NCBI GenBank assembly: GCA_014058105.1
Contig: JACGCM010000325.1
Span: forward strand, 620,001-684,000
Reading direction: 5' to 3'
DNA: 64,000 bases
Origin: Kingdonia uniflora
Lineage: Eukaryota; Streptophyta; Magnoliopsida; Ranunculales; Circaeasteraceae
Below the pieces are notes generated by a model. The model had not been told where the DNA came from. It saw only the letters and a program-made list of their open reading frames with translations, and searched no databases. This document shows, in pieces, positions 1 through 12,089 of this stretch. Each line of letters opens with the position of its first letter. Positions within the stretch are counted from its first letter, which is position 1. Both the position numbers and the translations under genes were made by a program.

Positions 1-363
1 TTCTCCTTCGTTTGCTTGAGATGATCACGTGTAGTGACCATAAACCACAATCAACCCCCCGAGAATCAAAACTGGAAAAATGATACCACTTAATCCACAA
101 TACGATTGAAAAACTTTTAGTTAGTGGAGAAGCATGAAGAACACTAAAATTGGGAAAAATAAAGCATAAATTACTTTAAAATATGAAGTAGATTATAATG
201 AATCACTCCAAAACCCTAGGCTTCTCTCAGAACTCCTTCAGATCTAACATAAGAAAAAAAAAAACTTAAGTCCCCTTTATATAGAGGGAACTCAAAATTA
301 TAAAATAGAACGGATCTCGAGGCAAAATAATGCATGAGAATCAAAACACCGCTAGAGTCATTT
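1..363. other. Unassigned AT-rich flank left of the Tekay-like LTR
   Basis: I recognise no gene here. The stretch is AT-rich, has a poly(A) run near 252-264 and a TATA-like CTTTATATAG at about 277-286. The only open frame (85 codons, minus) resembles nothing I know. It is probably older repeat DNA into which the neighbouring LTR element inserted. Confidence 0.4.
359..363. other. Left target-site duplication of the Tekay-like element (CATTT)
   Basis: The five bases CATTT stand directly before the LTR start TGTAACGCC at 364. The bases directly after the last LTR end (9780) are CATTC, a 4/5 match. A 5-bp duplication is normal for Ty3/gypsy integration. The match suggests that the whole 364-9780 block is one rearranged insertion. 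Confidence 0.45.
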
Positions 364-2813
364 TGTAACGCCCCAAAATCCTGTAATAGGTAGCTAGACC
401 AATTACTGAGATTCGAGGATGTGCAGGTCAGGGAATCTAAAGATTTGCCCCATGAAAACTGAGCCGTAGACAAATTCTGGCCCAGTCATTCACAATAGTA
501 TCACAACAGAGTAATTAGGAAAAATAAAAACAACGAAAGACTAGGAAGCAAAATCTAAACAGAAGATTCTACAAACCTCTACACAGCAAGCCCGACAGTA
601 ATAACTAGAGAATGAGCCTCCAACTCAGCTTCCTAAAGATCACCACAACAGCAACTAAAACCTGAAACAACCTGCTACTGAAAGGGGGATGCGAGAGTGA
701 GCAAACAACGAGCTCACTAACTCCCAAGAATAGCTAAACGATTATACTAACCAATGAGATTGATATATAAATAATGATAAATAGGATATAATAATATCTA
801 ACGATAACAATATATATATATATATATATATATAAATACCAAGGATGTCTAATAGGTATCTAATAGGTATATAACTAGTCTAATTATTATATTTTACTAT
901 ACTATAATTATTTATACACATCTCGAGCAAAGGAGTGCTAGGACTATAACTACACTCCAGTCCCAAGGACTACAAACTACACTCTAATATCTACCGTGGC
1001 CCTCAGTGCCACAAACGACTAACCTACCTCAGAAATACAATTAAACACGAGGGTAAACACCCTCGGCTCATAATAATCCAACAGGGTTACCTAAACCCCA
1101 ACCAGGCACAACCCCAAAGCTATCACAAGCTGAGCGAGATCGCCTACAACCAAATACCAGCCTAAAGCTCACAGCAACCAACCATACTAATTAACCTAAT
1201 AAATTAACCAGATACAGAAGAGGGAGGAATAGATGTAGAGAGGAGAGGAGTATGCAGAAGGAAGATGAATCTAATTACACTGCAATTCAATTAGGGAAAG
1301 AGGAATTCTAATAAGAGGAGAAGAATATGATGAACTAGGATAATCCCATAATTATCCCAATGCAATGATATGTGATGATGATGATATGATGGAATGAGAT
1401 AATCTTATGATTATCCCAAGTGCAGAAGATTCTATATTAAACATAACGCAGAAAGGGTTAAAGATTTCTATCAAAAGAACCTATGAATTGGAAGTATGCA
1501 GAGATGCAATGATATGCTTGATGATGATGATGATGATGATGATGTTATGATGCAGAATGATTTAGCGATGTCAACCCAAAGGGCTAGCCCCCAAGACTAA
1601 AGTGGGCTGACAACTGCTAAAAAAGGATTTACCTTACCAGATATTATTGGATACAAGGGTACGATGTACTGCACTAGCTCGACCAGACTATGAGGATATT
1701 ACATCAATCTATCAAATCCCACGGAGCCAACGTCCAAACTATATATACATTCTGTCTCATACCATCCCACACTCCCGAATGGGTGACTAGGTATAATAAT
1801 ATCTATCCTAGACCCACCTTCTATTTTAACCCGATTTAAGGAATCCCTGAACCTCTCGAGGGTCAGCCGATGCGGAGTTATTTATGTAACCAATCGCAGT
1901 AAGATAAGGAAAAAATATATTATCTATGGATGTGAGCAAAAATCCTAAAGACTGAAACACAACCACTGCTAACACAACCAGCACACAATAGGATAACCAC
2001 CTGCCTGAGAGCGTGACAACCAAAACTAACACAGATGCCCTCCTGTGACTCAGTTGCGCCATCTATACCTAGATGAAATAGCAACTTAACCGTCATGACA
2101 TCTAAGCAACATCAGTCTCTAAGATTCCTCAAAGCAATATGATTACCATCAAATGCTACAATACTCTAGCTATCAACATAGAGTTATACTCATGGGGTGA
2201 CCTACAAGTGTCTAACAAGTAGCCAACAATCCCCAATAATAAAACTGCCCCACAATCCTCCTAATCATGTACATAAGTCACCAGCATGGATGTACAGGAA
2301 CTAGATTCAACAGGAGGTTTCCGCGGCATTCTAATATTTCGGGTGACATACAACTTTATAAGCCACCTGGCTCAGCCGCGTACCTCACCGAGCCATGCTG
2401 TCTCGCTGCCTCCTAGATGACGGAAGGGAACACAGCCCTAACAACCTCATCCCGGGGAAAGAAGGCTTACGGGTAAGCTCTATTAGCTCTAAGAATCATG
2501 AGGATAATAACTGTCACCACATGATAAGCAAACAATCCTAAGGCAAACTATCAGAAGTTCAACATCTACAACCAACCACCACGGATAAGCCGTCTGTTTA
2601 CCATCAACAACCAACAGTCCAGGAGATACCACACTCCCACATGGAATCCAACATTCCAAACAACCACCAACCACAACGACAGTGCTCGAGGACCAGGCCC
2701 CAAAAACATAGAGTAGACCTAGACTAGTCCTAAGACTAATCAAAATAATAGCAGGCAAGAGGTCGAGCTCCGAATCGAGGACCATGTCTTACTAAAGCTA
2801 TATCGCCCCAAGA
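364..2813 (+). mobile_element. Tekay/Del-like gypsy LTR, 5' end and 5' half (copy 1)
   Basis: It begins TGTAACGCCCCAAAATC, the form seen at the start of many Tekay/Del chromovirus LTRs (TGTAACACCCC). From about 715 it is repeated nearly base for base by 3236-5350, for example around 720-770 versus 3238-3285 and 2400-2450 versus 4945-4995. The copy stops at CGCCCCAAGAC (2803-2813), exactly where copy 2 runs on into the LTR 3' half. No coding sequence is visible. The small reading frames in it match neither family proteins nor each other. Lineage is inferred from the LTR terminus and from the polyprotein remnant downstream. Confidence 0.6.
1520..1544. repeat. (GAT)n microsatellite in LTR copy 1
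   Basis: About eight GAT triplets in a row. The same place in LTR copy 2 (4032-4056) holds a similar run, so the tract was already in the LTR before the copies diverged. Confidence 0.9.
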
Positions 2814-3235
2814 CGAGAGTGATTAAGGGTTTGACATGTCGTGGACTTGAGTCCATAACAGACGTGTTATGAGACTGGGGATGTTGTATACATCAGATTT
2901 TGACGTTGTTCATATAGGGAGAGGGGCATCATATTCCACATTCCCATATGTTGATTTTTGCATCTTTAAACTATTTATTTTTACGATCAAACTATATATT
3001 TTTCATACAAATTATATATTAACATATTATTTTACCCAAAATATTTGCTAGGTTACCTAGAAAGGTTTTGTCGTGTACCTGGACGAGGAGTTCAGGGGGA
3101 TTTCTACCTTATTGACCTTGTGTAACCACTAGTACGATATGGTTACACATTACATTTAAAATATACTATACTATACTATACCTAAGTATTTTAAATTTCG
3201 GGACAAAATTCTTCTAAGGAGGGTAGATGCTCACT
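2814..3235 (+). mobile_element. Internal remnant of the Tekay-like element with polyprotein end and polypurine tract
   Basis: Nearly all of the gag-pol region is gone. What remains just before LTR copy 2 is the tail around 3190-3232: a frame reading FKFRDKILLRR followed by purine-rich AAGGAGGGTAGATG. The FGDEILLRRG-like ending directly before a purine tract and a TGTAAC LTR is characteristic of Tekay/Del elements. Here the first ~350 bases of the LTR itself are missing, so the tract abuts LTR sequence CTCACTACTCCC. The 60-codon plus-strand frame at 2869-3051 is not recognisable. Orientation is plus. Confidence 0.6.
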
Positions 3236-6200
3236 ACTCCCAAGAATAGCTAAACGATTATACTAACCAATGAGATGGATATAAATATAATGATAATAGG
3301 GTATAATAAAATATCTAACGATAAACAATGTATATATATACAAACATATAGGGTACATGATAAATATCTAATAGATATATAACTAGTCTAATGATTATAT
3401 TTAACTATACTATAATTATACTTACATATGTATCTCGAGCAAAGGAGTGCTAAGACTATAACTACACTTCAGTCCCAAGGACCACTAACTACACTCTAAT
3501 CACTACCGTGGCTCTCAGCGCCATGCGCAACCAATCTACCTCAGAGATACAATCACACGCAAGGGTGAACAATCCTCAGCCAGCTACAAACCAACCGGGT
3601 TATCCAAACCCTAACCAGGCACCATCCCGAAGCTATCATAAGCTGAACAAGATTGCTCACAACCAGAATCTAGCCTGAAGCTCACAACAATCAACCAGAC
3701 TAATCAACCTAATACTTAAATGGATACAGAAGAGAAAGGAATAGATGCAGAGATGAGTGGAATATGCAGAAGGAAGAAGAATCTAATTACCCAGTAAATC
3801 AATTAGGAGAAAAAGAATTTTAATAAGAGGAGAAGAATATTATGAACTAGGATAATCCCATAATTATCCCAATGCAATGATATGTTATGATGATGATATG
3901 ATGGAGTGAGATAATCCCATAATTATCCCGAGTGTAGAAGATTCTATATAAAACGTAATGCAGAAAGGGTTAAGGATTTCTATCAGAAGAACCTACGATA
4001 AGGAAGTATGTAGAGATGCAATGATTTTCTTGATGATGATGATGATGATGATGATGCAGAATGATTTAGTGATGTCAACCCAAGGGCTAGCCCCCATGAC
4101 TAAAGTGGACTGACAACCACTGAAAAAGGATTTACTTTACCAGATATAGTTGGATACAAGGGTACAATGTACTGCATTAGCTCGACCAGACTATGGGGAT
4201 ATTACCTCAATCTATCAAATCCCACGGAGCCAACGTCCAAACTATACATACATTCAGAGGCATTTCAACCTCTAGGATAAGCCCTGTACCAGATCGTAAA
4301 TACTGTCTCATACCATCCCACACTCCTGAATGGGTGACTAGGTATGATAGTATCCATCCTGGACCCACCTTCTATTTTAACCCGATTTAAGGAATCCCCC
4401 TCAACCTCTCGCGGGTCAGCCGATGCGGAGTTATTTATGTATCCAATCGCAGTAAGATAAGGCGAGAGTATTATCTATAGATGTGAGCAAAATCCTTGAG
4501 ACTGAAACACAACTGTTGTAACACAGCCAACACACAATAATATAACTGCCTGCCTGAGAGCGAGGCAACCAAAACCAACATAGATGCCCTCCTGTAACTC
4601 AGTTGCACCATCTAAACCAAGATGAAACAACAACTTAACCATCACGACATCTAAACAATATTAGTCTCTAAGATTCCTCGAAGCAATATGATCACCATCA
4701 AGTACAACAGTACTCTAGTTGTCAGCACAGACTAGTACTCATGGGGTAACCTACAAGTATCCAACAAGCAGTACACAATCTTCAACCAGAACAGCTCACA
4801 ATCCCTCTAGTCATGTACATAAGTCTCTAATACGGATGTAAAGGAACCAGATTCAACATGAGGTTTCGGCCGCATTCCAGCATCTAGGGTGACGTACAAC
4901 TTCATAAACTACCTGGCTCAGCTGCGGATCACACTGAGCCATGCTGTCTTACGTGCCTCCTAGATGACGGAAGGGAACACAACCCTAACAGGCTCATCCC
5001 GGGGAAAGAAGGCTTACGTGTAAGCTCTATTAGCTCTAAGATTCATGAGGACAATAAGTATCACAACACGATTAGCAAACAATCCTAAAGCAAACTATCG
5101 GAAGTTCAACATCCACAACCAACCACCACGGACAAGCCGTCAACTCACCACCAAACAATAACAGTCTAAGAGAGCACACTTCCACATGGAATCCAACATT
5201 CCAAACAACTACCAATCATAATGACAGTGCTCAAGGACCAGGCCTCGGGAACACAGAGTACACCTAGACTAGCCCTAAGAGTAATCAAAATAATAGCAGG
5301 CAAGTGGACGAGCTCTGAATCGAAGACCAAGTCTTACTGAAGCTATGTCGCCCCAAGACTACCCTGGAACCAAATCCAGCAACTCAAACTAACCAAGGTG
5401 CTATACTATAAGGTGAGAACTATAGTCTTAGAACTATACTATCTCAGAGAAATGGCGGCTAGACCACAAGCCGTCTAAGAGTCTCTACTAAAAGACAAAC
5501 CTAGTTACTAGTGCCCTGAAACAAGCTGGGCACCCTAATAACTAACCGACAATACCGTACTCAATATATTATACACATATATATAATATTTAAACATAGC
5601 GACGCTGAGGCGTCGTAACATACTGAGAAATGCCTTTGTTCTCTACCCTTACGAAGAAAGGATTTGCGAGAACCACCCTCAATGAAATCGGTCTAAGAGG
5701 AATCTCAGGAGTCATCGTCACATCAACGACAACAGAGAATAACCTCCTCTGGCTAATCACAACCTACAGATTCTATCTAGTAACTAAACTCACATTATTA
5801 CAGGTTTTTTTACTAACATGTCAAACCCTTAATCACTCTCGTCTAAGGTACACTAAACGGATAACCAGCAAAGTGACATAGGCAATAAACTTACATGCTA
5901 ACCTAGTCACAATTATAATTATACTAAACTATGCAATTCTATAATTCACAAATCAGGATAATAATCTAGTTATTCAGGAAGATAAAAACTCGCCTGTAAA
6001 TTGCTCTGCAAGCACGACCACAATCAGCAACCCAGAGCACACAAACCGCAATAAACCCAATCCACCACACTCGCTGCGCTACTCCGAATGCCCACAATCT
6101 ACCAAGCCAAAACCACAGGGCAAGCCCAACCCTACACCACGCATCAAACACCAAGCCCAAACAATCACTACCACCACCGAAACCCAAACTCAACACCACC

Positions 6201-7561
6201 GACAATCCATCGGGAACAAACCAACCAAGAACCTGCAAACAAACTAACGTTCACTTCCTCAGAACCCCAATCATCACAATCAACCCAAAATCCTAAATCA
6301 CAAACCCTAAATCCAAGGGTTTCCACCGAAACTGAAATCGAGCGAATCACACGAGAGAGGGGGAGAGAGGAATTACTCACAGGAGGAAACGACGAGGATC
6401 ACGGTGAGGAATCACAACGGATTTGGCGAGCGAGGGGGGAGGGGGGAGAGGAGCGAAGCTTACGATGAAGAATCCTCGATCGAAGGGGGAGATTGGATCA
6501 CGAGTTTAGAGGGGAGGGGAGGGGAGGATTGGAGTTTGGGAGGGATTTGGGTTGGTTTTGGGAGAGGAAAGTGAGAGAGAGAAGGTCTCAAAACAACCCA
6601 AAACTCAATTAAGAAGAGAAAACAAAAGCTGTTTTTACTATTCAGAAAAAAAAATATTCGAATATATTTTCCCTGCACCAAAACAGTTAACTCCGGAAAT
6701 ACCACGGACCACCCCGGACACCCCAGAAACACCACGAACCACCCCGGTACCACACAAACACTTCTACAAGCTTAACCAATGTTTCTCAAGGTGCAAACAC
6801 TACCTCCACCGCCTCACGGTCACCAAAACACCCAGGCCCCCCCAAAAAAGTCTTTTCCTCGGATGACCCCGAAAATCTACTGGCCAATCCAAAGGCTCAC
6901 CGGAACCACACCAAACCACACACACAACACATAAACATCTATATCAAACTTTCTAGGGGTTCCTAAGGGCTAAACACCACGTCCACCGCCTAATGGCCAC
7001 CAGAACTCCTAAAACCTAGAAAAAGGAATCCAACGGCTAGAAACTTATCCAAAAGGAATAAATGGATGCGGAATGGATAGAAAAGACTCATGTAGAATAA
7101 TATACAAATATGTGACGTGTTGGAGTGTATACGGAAGCTTAACGGAAGACAGAAAGAATCTTTTCTGAAGAAATGGACAGAAAGGAAGAAAATGGACAGA
7201 AAGGAAGAAAATGGACAGAAATGAAGAAAATGGATAAAAAAGAATAAAAATGGATGGGAGGAATCTGACAAGCCAGATAAGAGGGGAAAGCATTAGAGGA
7301 ACCTAAACCCAACCTAGGATCCCCCGGGATCACACCACACCACCGCACAAGAACATCACATAACGACCAAGCCACAACGGGCACCCAATACCAAAACACA
7401 ACCGCCTCTGCCCCGAAACCACCGAAACCACCATAACCACCGAAATGAAAAACACAGAACCTGCCAACAGAATAATCATGCGGATGCATAACACACAATA
7501 ATATCCAAATATCAATAATAATTAATAATAAAAAAAAATTAAAAAATTTCGGGTCATTACA
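3236..7561 (+). mobile_element. Tekay/Del-like gypsy LTR, 5'-truncated but reaching its 3' end (copy 2)
   Basis: The first part (3236-5350) matches LTR copy 1. The second part (5350-7561) matches 7562-9780: CCTGGAACCAAATCCAGCA at about 5354 versus CCTGGAACCAAGTCCAGCA at about 7563, and both end in AAATTT..GG..ATTACA. The LTR end ATTTCGGGTCATTACA mirrors the start TGTAACGCC, giving the TG..CA boundaries of an LTR. The complete ancestral LTR would be about 4.6-4.7 kb, long but within the range known for Tekay/Del. Open frames around 6088-7597 lie in low-complexity stretches and I do not call them genes. Confidence 0.6.
4032..4056. repeat. (GAT)n microsatellite in LTR copy 2
   Basis: About eight GAT triplets, orthologous in position to the tract at 1520-1544 of LTR copy 1. 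Confidence 0.9.
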
Positions 7562-9780
7562 TCCCTGGAACCAAGTCCAGCAACCTAAACTAACCAAGGT
7601 GCTATACTATAAGGTGAGAACTATAGTCTCTAAACTACGCTATCTCAGAGGATTGGCGGCTAAGCCACACGCCGTCCATACATCTCTACTAATCGTCAAC
7701 CTAGTTACTAGTGCCCTGAAACAAGCTGGGCACCCTAATAACTAACCAACAATACTACACTCAATATATTATATACATATATTTATATATAGCGGCGCTG
7801 TGGCATCACAACCCACTGAAAAATGCCTTTGTTCTCAACCTCAACGAAGAAAAGATTCGTGATAACCACCCTAAATACAATCGGTCTAAGAGGAATCTCA
7901 TGAGTTATCATCACATCGATGACAACTGAGAACAACTACCTATGACTAAACATAACCTACAGGTTTTATCTAGTAACTAAACTTACAACTAACTCAGGTT
8001 TTACTAACTTATCAAACCCTTAAATACTCTCGTCTAAGGTATGCCAAACGGATAACCCGTGAATGTGTCCTAAGCAATTAACCCATATACTAACATAATC
8101 ACGGTAATAATCATGATAAACTATGTGATACAATTACTCACAAATCAATATAATGGTCTAGTTATTAAGGAAGATAAAACTCGCCTGACAAAACAATGCT
8201 CGGAACGGCAATCTCGGCGAAACTGTCCAAACAGCACCCCAACGGAAATGTGCTCCGCGAATCGACTTCCGGAACTCCAAATCAATCACGGAAAGAACCA
8301 GGAACACCACAACATCAACTACTATCAAGGATCAAAACCCAATCGCAATTTCAACAAAGGATCATCGCCCGAAACTACGTTTCAAATCAGCACCACATTC
8401 GAATCAGCACCACAAACTGCAGTAAAATCCCCAATCCACCACGCTACGCTACTCTGATCACCCACAACACATTAAGATATACCACTTTAAGCCCACTAAA
8501 TCAGCCGCCAAATAATCATGAACCCGGTGTTCAAAGAACGTTAAAACATCCCTAACACTTCCTCTAGAATAACAATAACGAAGGCAGCAATTTCGTTAGC
8601 GAAGTTTACTAAACATTCACGGATAAAATCAGCAACTAGGCGAAGCAAACATCTGAACCGAAATGGCAACAATTGCCGGTTCAGGCAGCCCTCTTCGAAA
8701 CAACGTCGAAACCCAACAATCTACCACAGAACACCCAAATCCTCCAATCAAACACAACCCCAAAATCCGCCCAACACCTGCAAACATACATTACAAAATC
8801 TAATCACCAACAATGCCCATTTGGTCACAAACACCAAACCCCAAACACCACAATTATAAACCTTATAATCAGTCCATCAATATCCCATCACCAACTCCGG
8901 AATCAAATCGACAATAAAGGAAGGGTATAGGGAAATCACTCGCCGGAGGAAGGACGGCTGAGCTCGACAAGGAATGACGACCAAGAACGGCGACGAACGA
9001 GGGGAACGCAACCCTCTCTCCATGCCCGAAATTAGCAGCACCAACCACCACACTCGTGAATAACAAAAGATGATCACCCAAACCCAATATGGAGCCGAGA
9101 TGAGCAAGCTAGGAGAAGGGTTTGAGTCGGTTTTGAGAGAGAAAGTGAGATTCGATTATGAGGAAGAATGTTATAGTTGGTTTGGAGAGAAAGAAAAAAA
9201 AATGATTTGAAAATGAAATGAAGAGTTTATATAGGGGAAGCCAACACTCATCTCGAGGTAAAATCCAACGGTCGAGAATAACTCAAAAGACCCAACTTGG
9301 TCGTCTGAACACACAAATATTCGAACAAAAACAGAGGGAAAAATCATAACAGAAATATGCCCAAACATAAATAAGCAGTCCAAAAATTAATAGTTGTTAA
9401 AAGAAATCCATCCAATGGAAAAATAAAGGAATTAATCAGTGGAAAACCACAGAAATCCAAGGCTAACAAACGATTCCCCAAAATCACATCCACATCACCA
9501 CATCACCATAAAACACTATCACCAACCCACACAGAGGTTCCTAAGGACTAAACACCACCTCCACAGCCTGACGACCACCGTAACTCCTAAAACCCATAAA
9601 AGGAATCTAACTACCAAAAACTTAACCGAAAGGAATAAATGGATGCGGAATGGATAGAAAGAATAATATGCAAATGTGTAACGCGTAGAAGTATATGCAG
9701 AAGTTTAACGAATAACAATATATGCATAATAATAATAACACTTAATAAAAAAAAATACCCTAAAAATTTGGGAGATTACA
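7562..9780 (+). mobile_element. Tekay/Del-like gypsy LTR 3' half (copy 3)
   Basis: It starts at the same internal point where copy 1 stops (TCCCTGGAACC) and repeats 5350-7561 to the terminal AAAATTTGGGAGATTACA at 9780. The first ~600 bases are most alike. The middle (8200-9200 versus 6000-7000) has diverged strongly. It is followed by CATTC, nearly matching CATTT at 359-363. It carries a TATA-like box at 9226-9233. No gene is supported; the 72-126 codon frames here are composition-driven. Confidence 0.6.
9226..9233 (+). promoter_or_regulatory. Putative LTR TATA box (TTTATATA)
   Basis: TTTATATAGGGG lies in the 3' half of the plus-oriented LTR copy 3, about 550 bases before the LTR end. This is a plausible U3/R promoter site for the element. 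Position and motif are the only evidence. Confidence 0.35.
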
Positions 9781-9785
9781 CATTC
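9781..9785. other. Right target-site duplication of the Tekay-like element (CATTC)
   Basis: It directly follows the LTR end at 9780 and pairs with CATTT at 359-363 (one mismatch). Confidence 0.45.
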
Positions 9786-10060
9786 GAACGAACTAGGAAA
9801 TCGTTTGAATGACTTTGCGACTAATTAGTCTAAAACCCTATAAACTTGTCTAGTCGTTAAAACAAAACCTAACTCGTTGGAACGAAATATGGCACTGGGC
9901 CAAAATTCCAGAGGACATGACAACTCGTTCGAACGGCTATCAATCTCGTTCGAATGACGTTGACAAAATATCAAATAACTCTAGATCCTCCTGGATCATG
10001 CATACCATAAGTCTTTTACCTTAGGTTGGGGATTCTTTTTCACGTAAGTTAATTCTGCTA
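9781..10060. repeat. TTCGAACG-rich repeat fragment, copy 1
   Basis: Non-coding. It holds at least four variants of GTTYGAACGA (near 9783, 9800, 9930 and 9948), followed by CTAGATCCTCCTGGATCATG at about 9983-10002. The same order of motifs, ending in CTAGATCCTCTTGGAT, recurs at 11930-12065, so the two are diverged copies of one repeat. They are probably LTR pieces of an unidentified retrotransposon. The Copia LTR at 26871-27939 also carries TTCGAAC motifs. Confidence 0.55.
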
Positions 10061-10697
10061 AAATAATATAAATTAACTTCATTCTTCGACCCTCGGTGAT
10101 TGTTGGATCGGATGGCTTAAAGTTTCGATGCACCTTAACATCTGTTCGACCGAACATTTGCTAATCAGTAGATGGGGACCACATTGAAAAATTTACAGAG
10201 GCTCACCAATGTGAGGACACATGCATTGTACATATCCCGAGGATCTTCTTTGATGATTATCTCCTTTTCACATCTCTATAATTCTTTTTGTTTATTCTCT
10301 CTTATATATGAATGTTAGCTCTAGTAGTAACACTTAGCCAAAAACATCAAAAATATTGATTCTTCAGTTAAAAAATAAAGGACTTATAGTTAAGTAGAAT
10401 TAAAAATTAATGAATTTATTAGGAATTGGGTTTTAGATACCTATTGAGTTTGTAGGGATCTCCTGTAATAGAGCTAATACTCTTTTATTATTATTAGAAT
10501 GTTTTGAGGGAAACTCGAAATGATGAAGGATTCTTGGTTTATATGAATTGGAAAATTACAAACCCTAATTTTGTGTTTCTAGTTTTCATGCAAGTCCCAA
10601 CTTAACCTTCTACTCCTCAAGTTAAATTACATCAACTTCCTTTTCGAAAATGATGAGTGCTCTCTATGTGATTATTAAAATGTCTTTCTCTATCTTA
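10061..10697. other. No gene recognised
   Basis: AT-rich DNA with no frame resembling a known protein and no clear repeat boundary. Confidence 0.5.
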
Positions 10698-10863
10698 CAA
10701 CATTTACCACGACATTTTGTCTAACACATTAATAGGAATTTGGCTAAAAGGTATGTTCTTAAAAATCCTACTAAATCTTTTTGGGAAGTGCGGTTGAAGA
10801 AGGTTAGCAATGACTTATCTTTTAATAATGGTTGGTAAGAGTTTGTGAAAGACCATTATATGT
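10698..10863 (+). pseudogene. B3 DNA-binding domain fragment (REM/VRN1-like)
   Basis: Read from about 10701 the frame gives HLPRHFV, then a stop, then NLAKRYVLKNP, SFWEVRLKK, SFNNGW, a stop in place of the usual Gln, and EFVKDHYM. This follows the B3 consensus in order: IPxxF, the L-P-W core strand, NGWxEFVxDH. B3 domains bind DNA in plant transcription factors such as REM and VRN1-like proteins. Only about 55 codons remain, with two in-frame stops and further stops after HYM, so this is a dead single-exon fragment. No neighbouring B3 exon is visible. It may have been carried in by a mobile element. Confidence 0.6.
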
Positions 10864-11769
10864 GATAGGAACTTTATCGGAAGCTCTTTCTAACAATCAC
10901 AGCTAATCTTAAACTAAAACTCGCTTTTACTAAATTGCTCTTAATCGCATAAATGTTAAAAGACCTAGGGTTTATGATTTTTACCCCAAACTTTACATCA
11001 TTTTCTCTCAGACTAAGCCTTTCTCTCTCAAACCAAGTCTTTCTCTCTCAAACCAACTCTACCAAAATAAACAAAGCTTAAACTCTCTTTTATAAGATAA
11101 GAGACCTAACAAAAATAGAAACCCTTGCTAGAATCTAATTAAGAAGCTTCTCTTAATTATAATAAAATTAAAATAAAATAAATAGAAATAACTAAAATAG
11201 AGAGAGTGGTCCTGATAGGTGGAGATACGATCGCCTACGTGGGCATCCTAACGACCAGGTGATCTATCAATATAGAAAAGCGGGACTTGTTAATTTTTAC
11301 ATATGATGGATACTTAAAGTTTGATGTGAAAATATTTGATAAATCTACTTATGAAATGTAAAAATCTTTTGGTAAGAAGAATATTGGTAAAACATATCCC
11401 TATGTAGAGAAACCAAAAAAATAGGATATGACACAGCCTAATAATTTAGCATAAAACATAGATGCTAGTTTTCTAGTACTTTTTGTTATTTTGGTGGACA
11501 TCTAATCCACAATCGAATTAGAGAACTTTCTAATCAAGAAATTAAATGAAGAACAACAATTTAACTTCATAATTTCCCAATAAGAGCTTCAATTGCTCAA
11601 TAGATTGATTCCAATTGAATTCCTCTTTCAAATACTAAGTCTAGATTACAAAACTTAGATCCTTTTATCTTGCCTAGTCTTGCCATTTTATGAAGGTTAC
11701 AAGTTTTTAGCTACAATGCCTTTAAGCACACTAAACTATGAAGGAATCGCGGTAATTATTTGAACGACT
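10864..11769. other. No gene recognised; short CTCTCTCAAACC repeats
   Basis: AT-rich. A unit of about 18-19 bases, TTTCTCTCTCAAACCAA, occurs roughly three times at about 11010-11060. I see no coding potential. Confidence 0.5.
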
Positions 11770-12030
11770 AGCTTAATTAAGCCTAAAAATCAAGGCAGAC
11801 AAAATTAGTCTTCTAGGAACCCAGGTCATTCAAACAACATGTCAATTTAAGCCTAGAAAACAAGGTAGATAGAATTGGTCTTCTGGGAACCCAGGTCGCT
11901 CGAACGACTCCAAATATCGTTTGAACGACTTGTCAATTTAAGCCTAGAAAATGAGGCAGACAGAATTGGCTAGCTTCCTTCGAACTTGTTCGAACGGCTC
12001 CAAGGCTTGTTCGAACGACATGGCATCATT
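11770..12030. repeat. Tandem array of 70-91 bp units carrying TTCGAACG motifs
   Basis: Three units begin with TTAAGCCTA-type sequence; TAAGCCT occurs at 11778, 11848 and 11939, so the spacings are 70 and 91. Each unit contains AGGCAGACA/AGGTAGATA, the first two contain GTCTTCTGGGAACCCAGGTC, and each then has one to three GTTCGAACGAC variants. The units have diverged by substitutions and one insertion. It abuts the broken end of Tat-1 and may be the edge of another LTR. Confidence 0.7.
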
Positions 12031-12089
12031 TTATGAGCTTGAATGTCTAGATCCTCTTGGATAATGGCTCCCCCATTAGGATCCTGTTG

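Noticed and set aside
216..473. 85-codon minus-strand frame
   Set aside because: It runs across the LTR boundary at 364 and resembles no protein.
2489..2785. 98-codon minus-strand frame
   Set aside because: Within LTR copy 1; the homologous part of copy 2 does not have it.
6088..6468. 126-codon plus-strand frame rich in Pro, Thr and Asn
   Set aside because: It lies in the Tekay-like LTR, has no domain, and its composition follows a C/A-rich tract; the matching part of LTR copy 3 does not keep the frame.
7139..7597. 152-codon minus-strand frame with repeated FLSIFF/PFCPFSS
   Set aside because: A product of the repeated GGAAGAAAATGGACAGAAA tract in the LTR; low complexity and not kept in the other LTR copy.
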